Assembly (NCBI GenBank): GCA_002340255.1 | Contig: DDLS01000046.1 | Coordinates: 57,004 to 121,003, forward strand | Direction of reading: 5' to 3' | Length of the DNA: 64,000 bases | DNA from: Cyanobacteria bacterium UBA2566 | GTDB taxonomy: Bacteria; Cyanobacteriota; Cyanobacteriia; Cyanobacteriales; Desertifilaceae | Shown here: positions 1-9,200 of the stretch, piece by piece | Layout: every line of letters starts with the position of its first letter | Position numbering within the stretch: the stretch's first letter is position 1 | Translations under genes and position numbers: made by a program | Notes under the pieces: model-generated | Databases searched by the model: none | Told to the model about the DNA's origin: nothing | Seen by the model: the letters and a program-made list of their open reading frames with translations, nothing else

Positions 1-134
1 GGTTCTGCCAATTCAATCAGTTCTTCTGAGACCGAACTCCAATTTTGTTCACTGCGCTGACACGCCAGCAGTTTAATCATGGCTTTATTGCCCATGAACC
101 CCTTCTGGATTTGTACTTCCGCTAGATAAAGCAC
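1..134 (-). CDS. Partial conserved cyanobacterial protein, N-terminus only
   Basis: The reverse strand from 134 downward reads as an open frame starting with GTG (VLYLAEVQIQKGFMGNKAMI...) and runs off the window edge after 44 codons. The opening pattern, a short hydrophobic start followed by a KLLACQR stretch and a Trp-Ser segment, is of a kind I associate with small conserved cyanobacterial proteins of unknown function. A purine-rich stretch (cgagga) lies a few bases upstream of the GTG. The function is not recognised, and the body of the gene lies outside the window. Confidence 0.55.
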   Translation of the reverse strand, partial: MLYLAEVQIQKGFMGNKAMIKLLACQRSEQNWSSVSEELIELAE

Positions 135-720
135 GCTGATAGTCCTCGTTTATGCGTCCATCAATCAACCGATCCTGGGGTAAACTCTCCCTGATCTTTA
201 TTTTATTTTGACTGCTCTAGGCAATTTAGGGAAACCCCTACCTGGGTTAGTTTTACCGATCGCACCTGAACTGAGCATCAGATTTAGGTATTTAGCCATC
301 TTATACAGTCCATTGAACCTGGCTTTTGATTCAATCCCTATCCTGATTTCAGCCCCAACCCACTTTACAAAATTTATTACTGTTTGGGTGAATGGTTTAC
401 TCTCCCAAGCTCAGATGCAGTATGATCGAGCAGCTCATTGGGGCAGGGCATACTCGGGTAGGGTCTAGCCTTTTTAAGGGATGATTAAAGGTTGATTGCC
501 CATTGCCATTAGTTTAGCTTAAAACTCACCTACCCTTGTCAACCCCTTGGCTTTTCCTTTCCTATAGACAGGAACGGTGACTCCTGCCTTCTGCTCATCC
601 GATTCAAAGCCAATACCTGCGATCGTAAGGACTTACAATAGCTTTAGGGCCATGGGTTCTAAGAAAGAGGATTCAGCCTGGACTTAAGCGGTAGCATGTA
701 ACCAACAGAATGAAGACCTA
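135..720. other. Non-coding stretch upstream of the chemotaxis operon
   Basis: This is 586 bases between the divergent partial gene and the PatA-type regulator. The only sizeable open frame (208-468, plus strand) has no ribosome binding site and no recognisable protein character, so I treat it as non-coding. The stretch should hold the promoter of the chemotaxis operon, but I could not pick out a convincing -35/-10 pair. Confidence 0.5.
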
Positions 721-1989
721 ATGCAGGGACACTTAAGCGAGATTGACATTCGCAGCATTTTCCAGCTCATTGAGTTAGGACAGCGCACGGGGGAATTGTG
801 TGTTGAGAGCTATAGTCCTCAACCCCAGTTTAATCGAAGCGATCGCCCCCAGCGTCTGCCCCCTCAATGTTGGTTTGTCTTTTTTGCCAATGGCAAAATC
901 ATCTATGCTGGTTCAGACACCAATAGTTCTCTAGTGCGCCTACGTCATCATCTTCATCGCTATGGAGTCGCTTCTGCCCTCGATCTGATTAAGGTCCCCA
1001 CCATTGCTGCCACCAACGCCCCCGAATACGGCTACCTCTGGGCGATGCTAGAAAACCACAGCCTCACCCCAGCCCAAGGACGTAGTATCATTAAAAGCAT
1101 GGTTCAAGAAACCCTCTTTGATCTGTTCTCCCTGCATAATGGATCATTTATGTTTGAACTCGGTCCTCCCATAGCCCCCCAACTGACTCCTCTCGAAATT
1201 GGCCCTTTAGTGACCAAAGTCCTCAAACAGGTTCAACAATGGAACCAACTTCATCCCCAGATCCAATCTCCCGATCAATGTCCCGTCCTTTGTGATGCCG
1301 CAGAACTGAGCCAACACCTGAATGAAAAGCGATTTAAAATTCTTGCTTCCTGGGCCAATAAACAAACCTCCATCCGCCAAATTTCCCGTTACTTAAATGG
1401 GGATATTCTCACCGTCGCCAAAGCCATTTATCCCTTTGTACAAAAAGGCTGGGTTCAACTGAGCTATCTCAGTTCCCCAGAACCGGATTGGATACCCGAA
1501 GACCTCAAGCCTATGCGTCCTCCCCGTGTTGTTTTTATTGATGATGGGGTAGCCTTATGTAAAGCAGTTGAACAAATTCTGCAAGCGAGTGGTTACGAAG
1601 TGGCTGGCATTACCAATCCTCTGCGGGCCTTGAGTTTAGTATTCCAGCTCAAACCGGATTTAATTTTGTGTGATATTGCCATGCCAGAATTAGATGGTTA
1701 TGAAATCTGTGCGATGTTACGGCGATCTAACCGATTTCGGCAAACCCCAATTGTCATGCTCACCGGCAGAGATGGGTTTATCGATCGCCTGAAAGCACGG
1801 ATGGTAGGAGCGACTGATTATCTAACCAAACCGTTTGGCCAGGGAGAATTATTGATGGTTTTGGAAAAATACATTGGTAAAGGAGGAAAAACTGACCCTT
1901 CTCCCGATCGCATCCTGGATGATGAGATCGCCTCAGAACTCGATTTAGAACCCCTCACGCCTCCCTCTGGAGACTTAGCCAATTCCTAA
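721..1989 (+). CDS. pilG: PatA-type response regulator of a pil/hmp chemotaxis operon
   Basis: 422 residues. The N-terminal ~150 residues resemble the PATAN/DUF4388 domain of cyanobacterial PatA proteins (opening MQGHLSEIDIRSIFQLIELG). The C-terminal part is a CheY-like receiver with an acidic pair at D274-D275, phospho-acceptor D318 (LILCDIAMPE) and the conserved lysine K370 (YLTKPF). It is the first gene of a cluster ordered PatA-CheY-CheW-MCP-CheA, the layout of the pil, pix and hmp phototaxis/pilus motility operons in Synechocystis and Nostoc. It probably acts in the cytoplasm as an output regulator of type IV pilus motility. Which of the three paralogous systems it belongs to is an inference from the MCP, which lacks GAF photosensor domains. 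Confidence 0.88.
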   Translation: MQGHLSEIDIRSIFQLIELGQRTGELCVESYSPQPQFNRSDRPQRLPPQCWFVFFANGKIIYAGSDTNSSLVRLRHHLHRYGVASALDLIKVPTIAATNAPEYGYLWAMLENHSLTPAQGRSIIKSMVQETLFDLFSLHNGSFMFELGPPIAPQLTPLEIGPLVTKVLKQVQQWNQLHPQIQSPDQCPVLCDAAELSQHLNEKRFKILASWANKQTSIRQISRYLNGDILTVAKAIYPFVQKGWVQLSYLSSPEPDWIPEDLKPMRPPRVVFIDDGVALCKAVEQILQASGYEVAGITNPLRALSLVFQLKPDLILCDIAMPELDGYEICAMLRRSNRFRQTPIVMLTGRDGFIDRLKARMVGATDYLTKPFGQGELLMVLEKYIGKGGKTDPSPDRILDDEIASELDLEPLTPPSGDLANS

Positions 1990-2153
1990 CCTCTTTCCCT
2001 CCCCCGAATCTCCAATAAAAATCCCATCAAGTGGCCAGATACGGCACTTTATTCGATAAATTAGAGATACTTGGAGAGCTGACCCATCGTTATGTTAGTC
2101 AGACCTTCAGCCCCAACCTAAAGGACACGATAGCCCAGTAGTAGGATAATCTT

Positions 2154-2519
2154 ATGAGTAGCGTTTTAGTAGTAGAAGATAGCCCCGCCCAGCGACAGAT
2201 GATTACCGATCTCCTCACGGACAGTGGTCTCAAAGTCAGCATTGCCAGTGATGGTGTAGAAGCGATAGAAAATATTCAAAATAATCTTCCTGATTTAGTG
2301 GTTTTGGATATCGTTATGCCCCGTATGAATGGTTATGAAGTCTGTCGGCGAATTAAAAATGACAAGAAGACTCAGCATGTCCCTGTGGTCATGTGTTCCT
2401 CCAAGGGAGAAGAATTTGACCGCTATTGGGGAATGAAACAAGGGGCAGATGCTTACATCGCCAAACCCTTTCAGCCCACTGAGTTGGTAGGAACGGTTAA
2501 ACAACTCTTACGCAGCTAA
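2154..2519 (+). CDS. pilH: CheY-like single-domain response regulator
   Basis: 121 residues, a stand-alone receiver domain. The acidic pocket is E8-D9, the phospho-acceptor is D52 (VVLDIVMPRMNG) and the conserved lysine is K104 (YIAKPF). It follows the PatA-type gene by 164 bases and precedes the CheW gene by 46. In cyanobacterial pil/hmp clusters this small CheY is thought to receive phosphate from the CheA of the operon and to act on pilus motors or as a phosphate sink. No DNA-binding output domain is present. The length is normal for the family. Confidence 0.92.
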   Translation: MSSVLVVEDSPAQRQMITDLLTDSGLKVSIASDGVEAIENIQNNLPDLVVLDIVMPRMNGYEVCRRIKNDKKTQHVPVVMCSSKGEEFDRYWGMKQGADAYIAKPFQPTELVGTVKQLLRS

Positions 2520-2565
2520 TGGCTCTCCTCAATTCAATCCCTCAGCCCCCAAACCAACAAACATT

Positions 2566-3096
2566 ATGGTAGGTAATACTGAATTCTTCCATGAGATAGA
2601 CTCCGAGCAAGTCACTGAGTTTCAGGAACTCCAAAATCCAGAAGGAGAATTACATCTGAGATTTTTTCTCCCCTCTGGCCATGAACTGGCTCTGAATGCT
2701 ATTGGCATTAAAGAAGTCTTTGAATCTCCCCCAGATCGGATTACTCCGATTCCCAATGTTTCTCCTCTGTTGTTAGGAACGATGAATATTCGCGGACGGG
2801 TGATTTGGGTGGCCGATTTGGGACAATTCTTAGGAGAGCAGATTCCCTTAAATACCGATCGCTCCGAACTCCCTGTGATTGCGATCGAAGACCAAGATAC
2901 TATGCTAGGTTTGGCCATAGATCGTATGGGGGGGATGGATTGGCTCGATGCGGAACAACTCCAACGAGCGACCAATATCGCTGATACCATGGAACCGTTT
3001 GTGCGTGGAGAATGGGTGATTGATGAAGAAAAGAACCAATATCTATGGTTGCTCAACCAAGTAGCTATTTTGCGATCGGCGAGGTGGGCAGCCTAA
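2566..3096 (+). CDS. pilI: CheW-like adaptor protein
   Basis: 176 residues with a CheW fold. A long beta-rich region contains the typical stretch around the conserved arginine (PLLLGTMNIRGRVIWVADL) and a later LGLAIDRMGGM segment. CheW links the chemoreceptor array to the histidine kinase CheA. It lies between the cheY-like and MCP genes, matching the pil/hmp gene order. The N-terminal ~25 acidic residues (EIDSEQVTEFQELQNPEGE) extend beyond the minimal domain. There is no metal-binding or enzymatic motif. I am confident of the family and less so of the exact paralogue. Confidence 0.9.
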   Translation: MVGNTEFFHEIDSEQVTEFQELQNPEGELHLRFFLPSGHELALNAIGIKEVFESPPDRITPIPNVSPLLLGTMNIRGRVIWVADLGQFLGEQIPLNTDRSELPVIAIEDQDTMLGLAIDRMGGMDWLDAEQLQRATNIADTMEPFVRGEWVIDEEKNQYLWLLNQVAILRSARWAA

Positions 3097-3222
3097 AATT
3101 GGGATAACCTAACTGGATAAAACTCCAGATTAATACGCTTAACTATCAATCGGGGATCATAATATAGTCAGCAAGTAGATTAAATTAACCAGTCAAACTA
3201 TCGTGTTTTGGGGGGCTATGGG

Positions 3223-6153
3223 ATGGATTATGCAACAGAGTATCAACAAGCAGAAACCGCTTATGTTCAAGGACGCTATGAAGATGCGGCCTCAATTATC
3301 GATCAGTTGGTAGAACACTTTCCTGACGATCCCAACTCGCACTTACTCAGAGGTCATATTTATTGTTATGGATTACAAGAATATACGGTAGCACGTCAAG
3401 AGTATGAATCCGTTTTAGAAATTACTTCCGATGAAGTATTTATGGATTATGCCAATCAAGGATTAGCAGATGTAGACCAATTCTCAACCCATCATACCGT
3501 GGGGACGGATTTGCAAGACGATTCGAGTCAAATCCCACCCATGGAAGAGTTAGATGAAGAAGAAATTGCTTCAGAATGGCAAGATTTAGAACTCAGTGAA
3601 AATGAGAGTGAAGAGGAAGTTATCCATACAGAAATGATCGGCGATCTAAGTATGAATACAGAAAGTCTAGAAGAGAACGATCTCCAAGAAGAACCCTCCT
3701 TAGATTACGCCTCTTTAGAGTCTTTGGATGAAGAGGAGGATTTTGACGATCAAGAGTTGGCTGATGATGACCCCTTTACGGTCGCTCATGAACAACTAGA
3801 AGAATTGCAGCAAGAAACAGAACCCTTAGAAGATGATATCTTTGCTGGAGAATCCTTAGCTGAGTTAGAAGAAGATTCCTACAACTTAGAAGAAGAATCC
3901 TTCTCCCCCTTTGCCACAGATATAGATTTAACAGAGGAAATGGGAGCCGTACTCGAAGCGGATGAAGGGATTGCCTTTGATCCATCGGAATTCCCAGACG
4001 ATCGGGAAGCGTTTAATTCTTCTCACCCACAAACCCTAGGGCTAGAGGACTCAACAGCAGAATCTCTAAAACCGGAGCCTTCAGAATTTATAGAAGATTT
4101 ACAAGGCCCAGGATTAACCATGGAAGAGAGTCCTACCCTATTTGTGGGTAGCTCATCTGGATCGGTGAATGGGCATCATGAGAGAAGCGGAGAACTATCT
4201 CTAAGCCAAAATGGCCGTGGCAGTAGTGCCCTCACCAGCGATCAAACCCTCTCTGATAGTCATCTGTGGCAAGGAATTGGAGATGAGGATAGTTTTAATA
4301 CGAATGGGACGAGTGGCGAGGCGATCGCCGATTTTACAGAATCTGGATTTCAGACTCAATCTGGGTTTCATACAGAAAGTTTTGGATTTGATGAAGGTTT
4401 AGATCAATTTGAAACCGATTCAGGTATCTCAGAAGCCCAAAATGGTAATGGGGCAGTAGACTTCCTCGATGAATTTGATGCCTTTGATGATAAAGTTCTC
4501 GATGAGTTTTCTGGCTTTGATGACCCTTCATCTGAGCTATCGACCAACTTTAAGAGTAATTCTGTGGCTGGGATGACCAACAGTGGAATTACTCTGGATG
4601 AGGATTTTGATCCGACTGATGATAATTCTGCATTACTCGAAGAAGAGATGTTTAGCCTCTCTAATAGTAATACAGATACTATTCCCACCTTTACCGGTAA
4701 ATCTCAACGGCCAGTAGAACCGAGTGTGTCGGTGGATCAAGGCCCATTGAGCTTCTTTGATAATGCTCCTCTGATTACCAAAAATTTATATAGCGCGATT
4801 GGCACTGGGTTGAGTTCTGCTTTTGCGATCGCTGCTGTGATTTATACAACGGCGAGTGATGCCAAAGCCTTTCACAAACTAGCGATGATTCTACTGCCGG
4901 GAGGTCTTTCCGGTGCAACTACTTATGTTTTAGGCAAAAAAGTAACAAAGCAGGTCAAGCAGACGACGGACGAACTGCAAGCCCAATTTGAAAAGGTTGC
5001 CTCTGGACAACTGGGAGCGCAAGCCACAGTCTATGGTGAAGACGAAATGGGCTATCTGGCAGAGAGCTTCAACGTTATGGCCAGAAATGTCCTCACCACC
5101 ATGAGTGAGTCCCAACGCAAAGCGGCTGAAAACGAATCAGCAAAAGAAGACCTTCAGCGCCAAGTGATTCGCTTACTCGACGATGTAGAAGGAGCTGCTC
5201 GTGGAGACCTCACCGTTCAAGCTGAAGTTACGGCTGACGTACTTGGGGCGGTAGCCGACTCCTTCAACCTCACCATTCAAAACCTGCGGGAAATTGTACA
5301 ACAGGTAACCGTAGCTGCTCGGCAAGTAAACAAAGGCTCCGCCGATAGTGAAACCTTTGCCCGGGGGTTAGCCGCAGATGCTTTGAGACAAGCAGAAGAA
5401 CTAGCGGTAACCCTGAATTCAGTACAAATGATGACGGACTCCATTCAACGGGTAGCGGAAAGCGCTCGCCAGGCAGAAGCAGTCGCCCGTTCTGCAAATG
5501 ACACAGCCCGTAAAGGTGGAGAGTCGGTAGAGCGAACAGTGGCGGGTATTTTGGAAATTCGGGAAACGGTGGCAGAAACGACTCGTAAAGTAAAACGGTT
5601 AGCCGAATCTTCCCAGGAAATTTCTAAGATTGTGGCTTTGATTGCCCAAATTGCCTCACGAACCAACTTATTAGCGTTGAACGCTAGTATTGAAGCGGCT
5701 CGTGCAGGAGAAGCGGGTCGGGGATTTGCGATTGTTGCCGATGAAGTCCGACAGTTGGCAGATCGGGCGGCGAAAGCATCGAAGGAAATTGAACAAATCG
5801 TGTTGCAAATTCAAAGTGAGACGGCTGGGGTAATGCAAGCGATGGAAGAAGGGACTCAACAGGTTATTCAGGGGACAAACTTGGCTAAGGAAGCAGCGAA
5901 ATCCCTGGAGGATATTATTCAAACCAATAATCGGATTGATGTTTTGGTTAGATCGATCGCGGCTGATACAGTAGAACAAACGGAAACGTCAAGAGCGGTA
6001 GCTCAGGTTATGCAATCTGTGGAATTGACCGCCCAAGAAACCTCTCAAGAATGCGGACGGGTATCCCAAGCATTGGCGAGTCTGGTGAATGTGGCACGAG
6101 ATTTGCTCACTGGTGTGGAACGATTCAAAGTCGATCCACACAAGAGTCGTTAG
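3223..6153 (+). CDS. pilJ: Methyl-accepting chemoreceptor with long acidic N-terminal region
   Basis: About 976 residues. An in-frame TTG lies at 3208, but I prefer ATG 3223 (MDYATEYQQA). Residues 1-90 look like TPR repeats. Residues ~95-510 are extremely acidic and low complexity, rich in Glu, Asp, Ser and Leu. Two membrane helices lie close together (about 522-545 and 551-571), so there is almost no periplasmic sensor domain and the long N-terminus should be cytoplasmic. Two HAMP-like segments follow, then the MCP signalling hairpin with the invariant tip (TNLLALNASIEAARAGEAG). This matches PilJ/HmpD-type receptors and not PixJ, which carries bilin-binding GAF domains. The acidic region resembles in style the repeat region of the CheA encoded next. 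Confidence 0.88.
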   Translation: MDYATEYQQAETAYVQGRYEDAASIIDQLVEHFPDDPNSHLLRGHIYCYGLQEYTVARQEYESVLEITSDEVFMDYANQGLADVDQFSTHHTVGTDLQDDSSQIPPMEELDEEEIASEWQDLELSENESEEEVIHTEMIGDLSMNTESLEENDLQEEPSLDYASLESLDEEEDFDDQELADDDPFTVAHEQLEELQQETEPLEDDIFAGESLAELEEDSYNLEEESFSPFATDIDLTEEMGAVLEADEGIAFDPSEFPDDREAFNSSHPQTLGLEDSTAESLKPEPSEFIEDLQGPGLTMEESPTLFVGSSSGSVNGHHERSGELSLSQNGRGSSALTSDQTLSDSHLWQGIGDEDSFNTNGTSGEAIADFTESGFQTQSGFHTESFGFDEGLDQFETDSGISEAQNGNGAVDFLDEFDAFDDKVLDEFSGFDDPSSELSTNFKSNSVAGMTNSGITLDEDFDPTDDNSALLEEEMFSLSNSNTDTIPTFTGKSQRPVEPSVSVDQGPLSFFDNAPLITKNLYSAIGTGLSSAFAIAAVIYTTASDAKAFHKLAMILLPGGLSGATTYVLGKKVTKQVKQTTDELQAQFEKVASGQLGAQATVYGEDEMGYLAESFNVMARNVLTTMSESQRKAAENESAKEDLQRQVIRLLDDVEGAARGDLTVQAEVTADVLGAVADSFNLTIQNLREIVQQVTVAARQVNKGSADSETFARGLAADALRQAEELAVTLNSVQMMTDSIQRVAESARQAEAVARSANDTARKGGESVERTVAGILEIRETVAETTRKVKRLAESSQEISKIVALIAQIASRTNLLALNASIEAARAGEAGRGFAIVADEVRQLADRAAKASKEIEQIVLQIQSETAGVMQAMEEGTQQVIQGTNLAKEAAKSLEDIIQTNNRIDVLVRSIAADTVEQTETSRAVAQVMQSVELTAQETSQECGRVSQALASLVNVARDLLTGVERFKVDPHKSR

Positions 6154-6244
6154 GACTAAGATTAAGGTTAAGGTGGAGTGAAACAGTGAAGCAGTTTAGG
6201 GCGATCGCTGTTAATGACCGGAATGTTGGGGGAGAGCAAAAATT

Positions 6245-9200
6245 ATGGCTCAGGAACAGGAAAACTTAGACCGGATTATGGGGTATTTCCTAGAGGAAGC
6301 CAAAGACAATCTCACCATTATTGAGCAGGGATTGTTGAATTTAGGAACCACAGTCCAGGATTCAGAACTGATGGATGAGATTTATCGGGCGGCTCATTCC
6401 ATTAAAGGTGGATCTGCCATGTTGGGAGCGAGCAGTATTAGAAAAACCTCCCATAAGTTAGAGGATTATTTCCAAATTCTCAAAGAACGCCCCCCTAAAA
6501 TTAGCCCTAAATTAGAATCCTTACTGCTACAGGTCTTGGATGGATTGACTGTATTAGTAGAAAATTTAGAACAAAGTGAGTCAGAGGAGTTAACCACTCG
6601 CAAGAATGCAGAAGTTAAGCAATCTTTGACTCCCTGCTTTGAAACCTTGGATCGGATGATGCAGGTTGAGAAAAATGGAGCCGATCCTCAAGCAGAAGAA
6701 TCTACAGCCGAGATCGCTCCCTTGCCTTCTAGACCAAATAGCGCTGTGGTTGAACGTCGCTCCTCCAATCTCCCCGATCCAGAAGAGAGTGCCAAACATT
6801 TGGTATTTCAGAGTGATGTGCCCACCCAATTACGGCAAATGCTACAAGGGTTTAAGCAACCCGATACAGCAGACAGTCGACAACAGTTAACCCAAATCTG
6901 TATCAGTTTAACGCAAGCTGGGGAAAACTTTAACCTTTCGACCTGGGTAGACTTAGTAAAATTAGCTCAAGGGGCGATCGCCAACCGAGATAATTTCTAT
7001 GCAGATCTAGCTCCTGTGGCGATCAAGGAACTCAAAAGAGCCAGAGACTTGGTTTTGGCTGGAACTCCTGACCAAATTAAACCCAGTTCAACTCTGTTAA
7101 ATCTTCAACCTCAGCAATCCCTGACCGCAGACCCAGTCGATCGAGAACTCGATACCTTGTTAAGAGTCGGAAGGACTCCCACAGAAGAATCGCCCAGGGA
7201 GGAGAATTCCATGAGCGATCGCTTTTACAATAGTCAACCTCCAGTCGATCCACCTACCCCTTACTCACAACGCATAGGGCCAGATGTTGGACTCAGTGAA
7301 CTCAACACATTAGCCGATCTCTTTAAAGGAGAAACATCAGATATTGAATTAGCTTGGGAAACCGAAATTTCTTCGGCTCCCCCAGAAAACAACTGGGGCT
7401 TAGATTCCTCAGAAATGGATGAAATGGGTGACCTCTCAGACTTCTTAATCCATGAATATTTCAATGATGTTTCAGAAAATATCAATGATAATTGGGAGTT
7501 GAATCTATCTAAAAACGAAAAGAGTAACGTAGATTCAGAAGATCTAGAAGATGACTTAAAAGATTTATTAGAAATTGAACCCACTGTTATGTCAAATAAT
7601 CCAAAGAAAAATCAAGCCGATGAATTGTCTGATTTGTTTTCCGAGCATCCAGATGCAACGTCTACTGATCTGGATGAATTGTTGCAAATCAATTTAGACT
7701 CATCAGAACAAAATCAGTCCTTAGAAAACTTGGATCTAGACATGCTGGACACCGAAGAGACTGATGATCTGGCTCTGGATTTAGATTTAGATTCCAATTG
7801 GTCTGAAGGTGAAGAATTAGAGGAATTTTCTGAAATGAATAGCCTTTTTGAGGACTTATCTCTGACAGAAGATTTAGACAGCAGCAGTGAAGAAGAAGAT
7901 ATATTTGGCTTAGATGAGAATGTTGAATCTCTAGTCTTGGATGAGTTGGATGGAAATCAATCTCTAGAAAACCTATCCCTCACGGAACAAGAAGATATAT
8001 TTGGTTTAGAGGAGAGTGCTGAATCTTTAGTCTTGGATGAGTTGGATACCAATGAATCTTTAGAAGACTTGTCCCTGACAGAAGATTTAGACGAAAGCAG
8101 CAGTGCAGAAGAAGATATATTTGGTTTAGAGGAGAGCGGTGAATCTTTAGCGTTGGATGAGTTGGATGCCAATGAATCCTTAGAAAACTTTTCCCTTATG
8201 GAAGATTTAAACGAAAGCAGCAGTGAAGAAGAAGATATATTTGGTTTAGAGGAGAGTGCTGAATCTTTAGCGTTGGACGAGTTGGATACCAATGAATCCT
8301 TAGAAGACTTATCTATTACAGAAGAAGAGGATATATTTGACTTAGATGAAAGTGCTGAATCTTTAGTGTTGGATGAGTTGGATACCAATGAATCTCTAGA
8401 AGATTTATCTCTGACAGAAGATTTAGACGAAAGCAGTAGTGAAGAAGAAGATATATTTAGTTTAGATGAGGGTGGAGAATCTTTAGTGTTGGATGAGTTG
8501 GATACCAATGAATCTCTAGAAGACTTATCTCTGACAGAAGATTTAGATGAAAGCAGTAGTGAAGAAGAAGATATATTTGGTTTAGATGAGAATGTCGAAT
8601 CTCTAGCTTTGGACGAGTTGGGTGCCAATGAATCCCTAGAAGACTTATCCCTGACAGAAGATTTAGACGAAAGCAGTAGTGAAGAAGAAGATATATTTGG
8701 TTTAGATGAGAATGTCGAATCTCTAGCTTTGGACGAGTTGGGTGCCAATGAATTCCTAGAAGACTTATCTCTTACAGAAGAAGAGAATATATTTGGTTTA
8801 GATGAGGGTGGAGAATCTTTAGTCTTGGATGAGCTGGAGAGCAATGAATCTCTAGAAGACTTATCTCTGACAGAAGATTTAGATGAAAGCAGTAGTGAAG
8901 AAGAAGATATATTTGGTTTAGAGGAGAGTGCTGAATCTTTAGCTTTGGATGAGTTGGAGGGCAATGAATCTCTAGAAGATTTATCCCTTACAGAAGAAGA
9001 GGATATATTTGGTTTAGAGGAGAGTTCTGAATCTCTAGCTTTGGACGAGTTGGATGCAAATGAATCCTTAGAAGACTTATCCCTTACGGAAGATTCAGAC
9101 AGCAGCGAATTGCTAGAGTTGGAGGTTCTAGAGGAAAACGAATCCTTAGAAGACTTCTCGCCTACGGAAGAGTTGGATGAATTAGATGTATTGGATACAG

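Noticed and set aside
208..468. 86-codon plus-strand open frame upstream of the chemotaxis operon
   Set aside because: No ribosome binding site, no family resemblance, and atypical composition.
7957..8964. 335-codon minus-strand open frame, Ser/Lys-rich
   Set aside because: It is the mirror of the CheA repeat array (Glu/Leu codons read backward), with no ribosome site.
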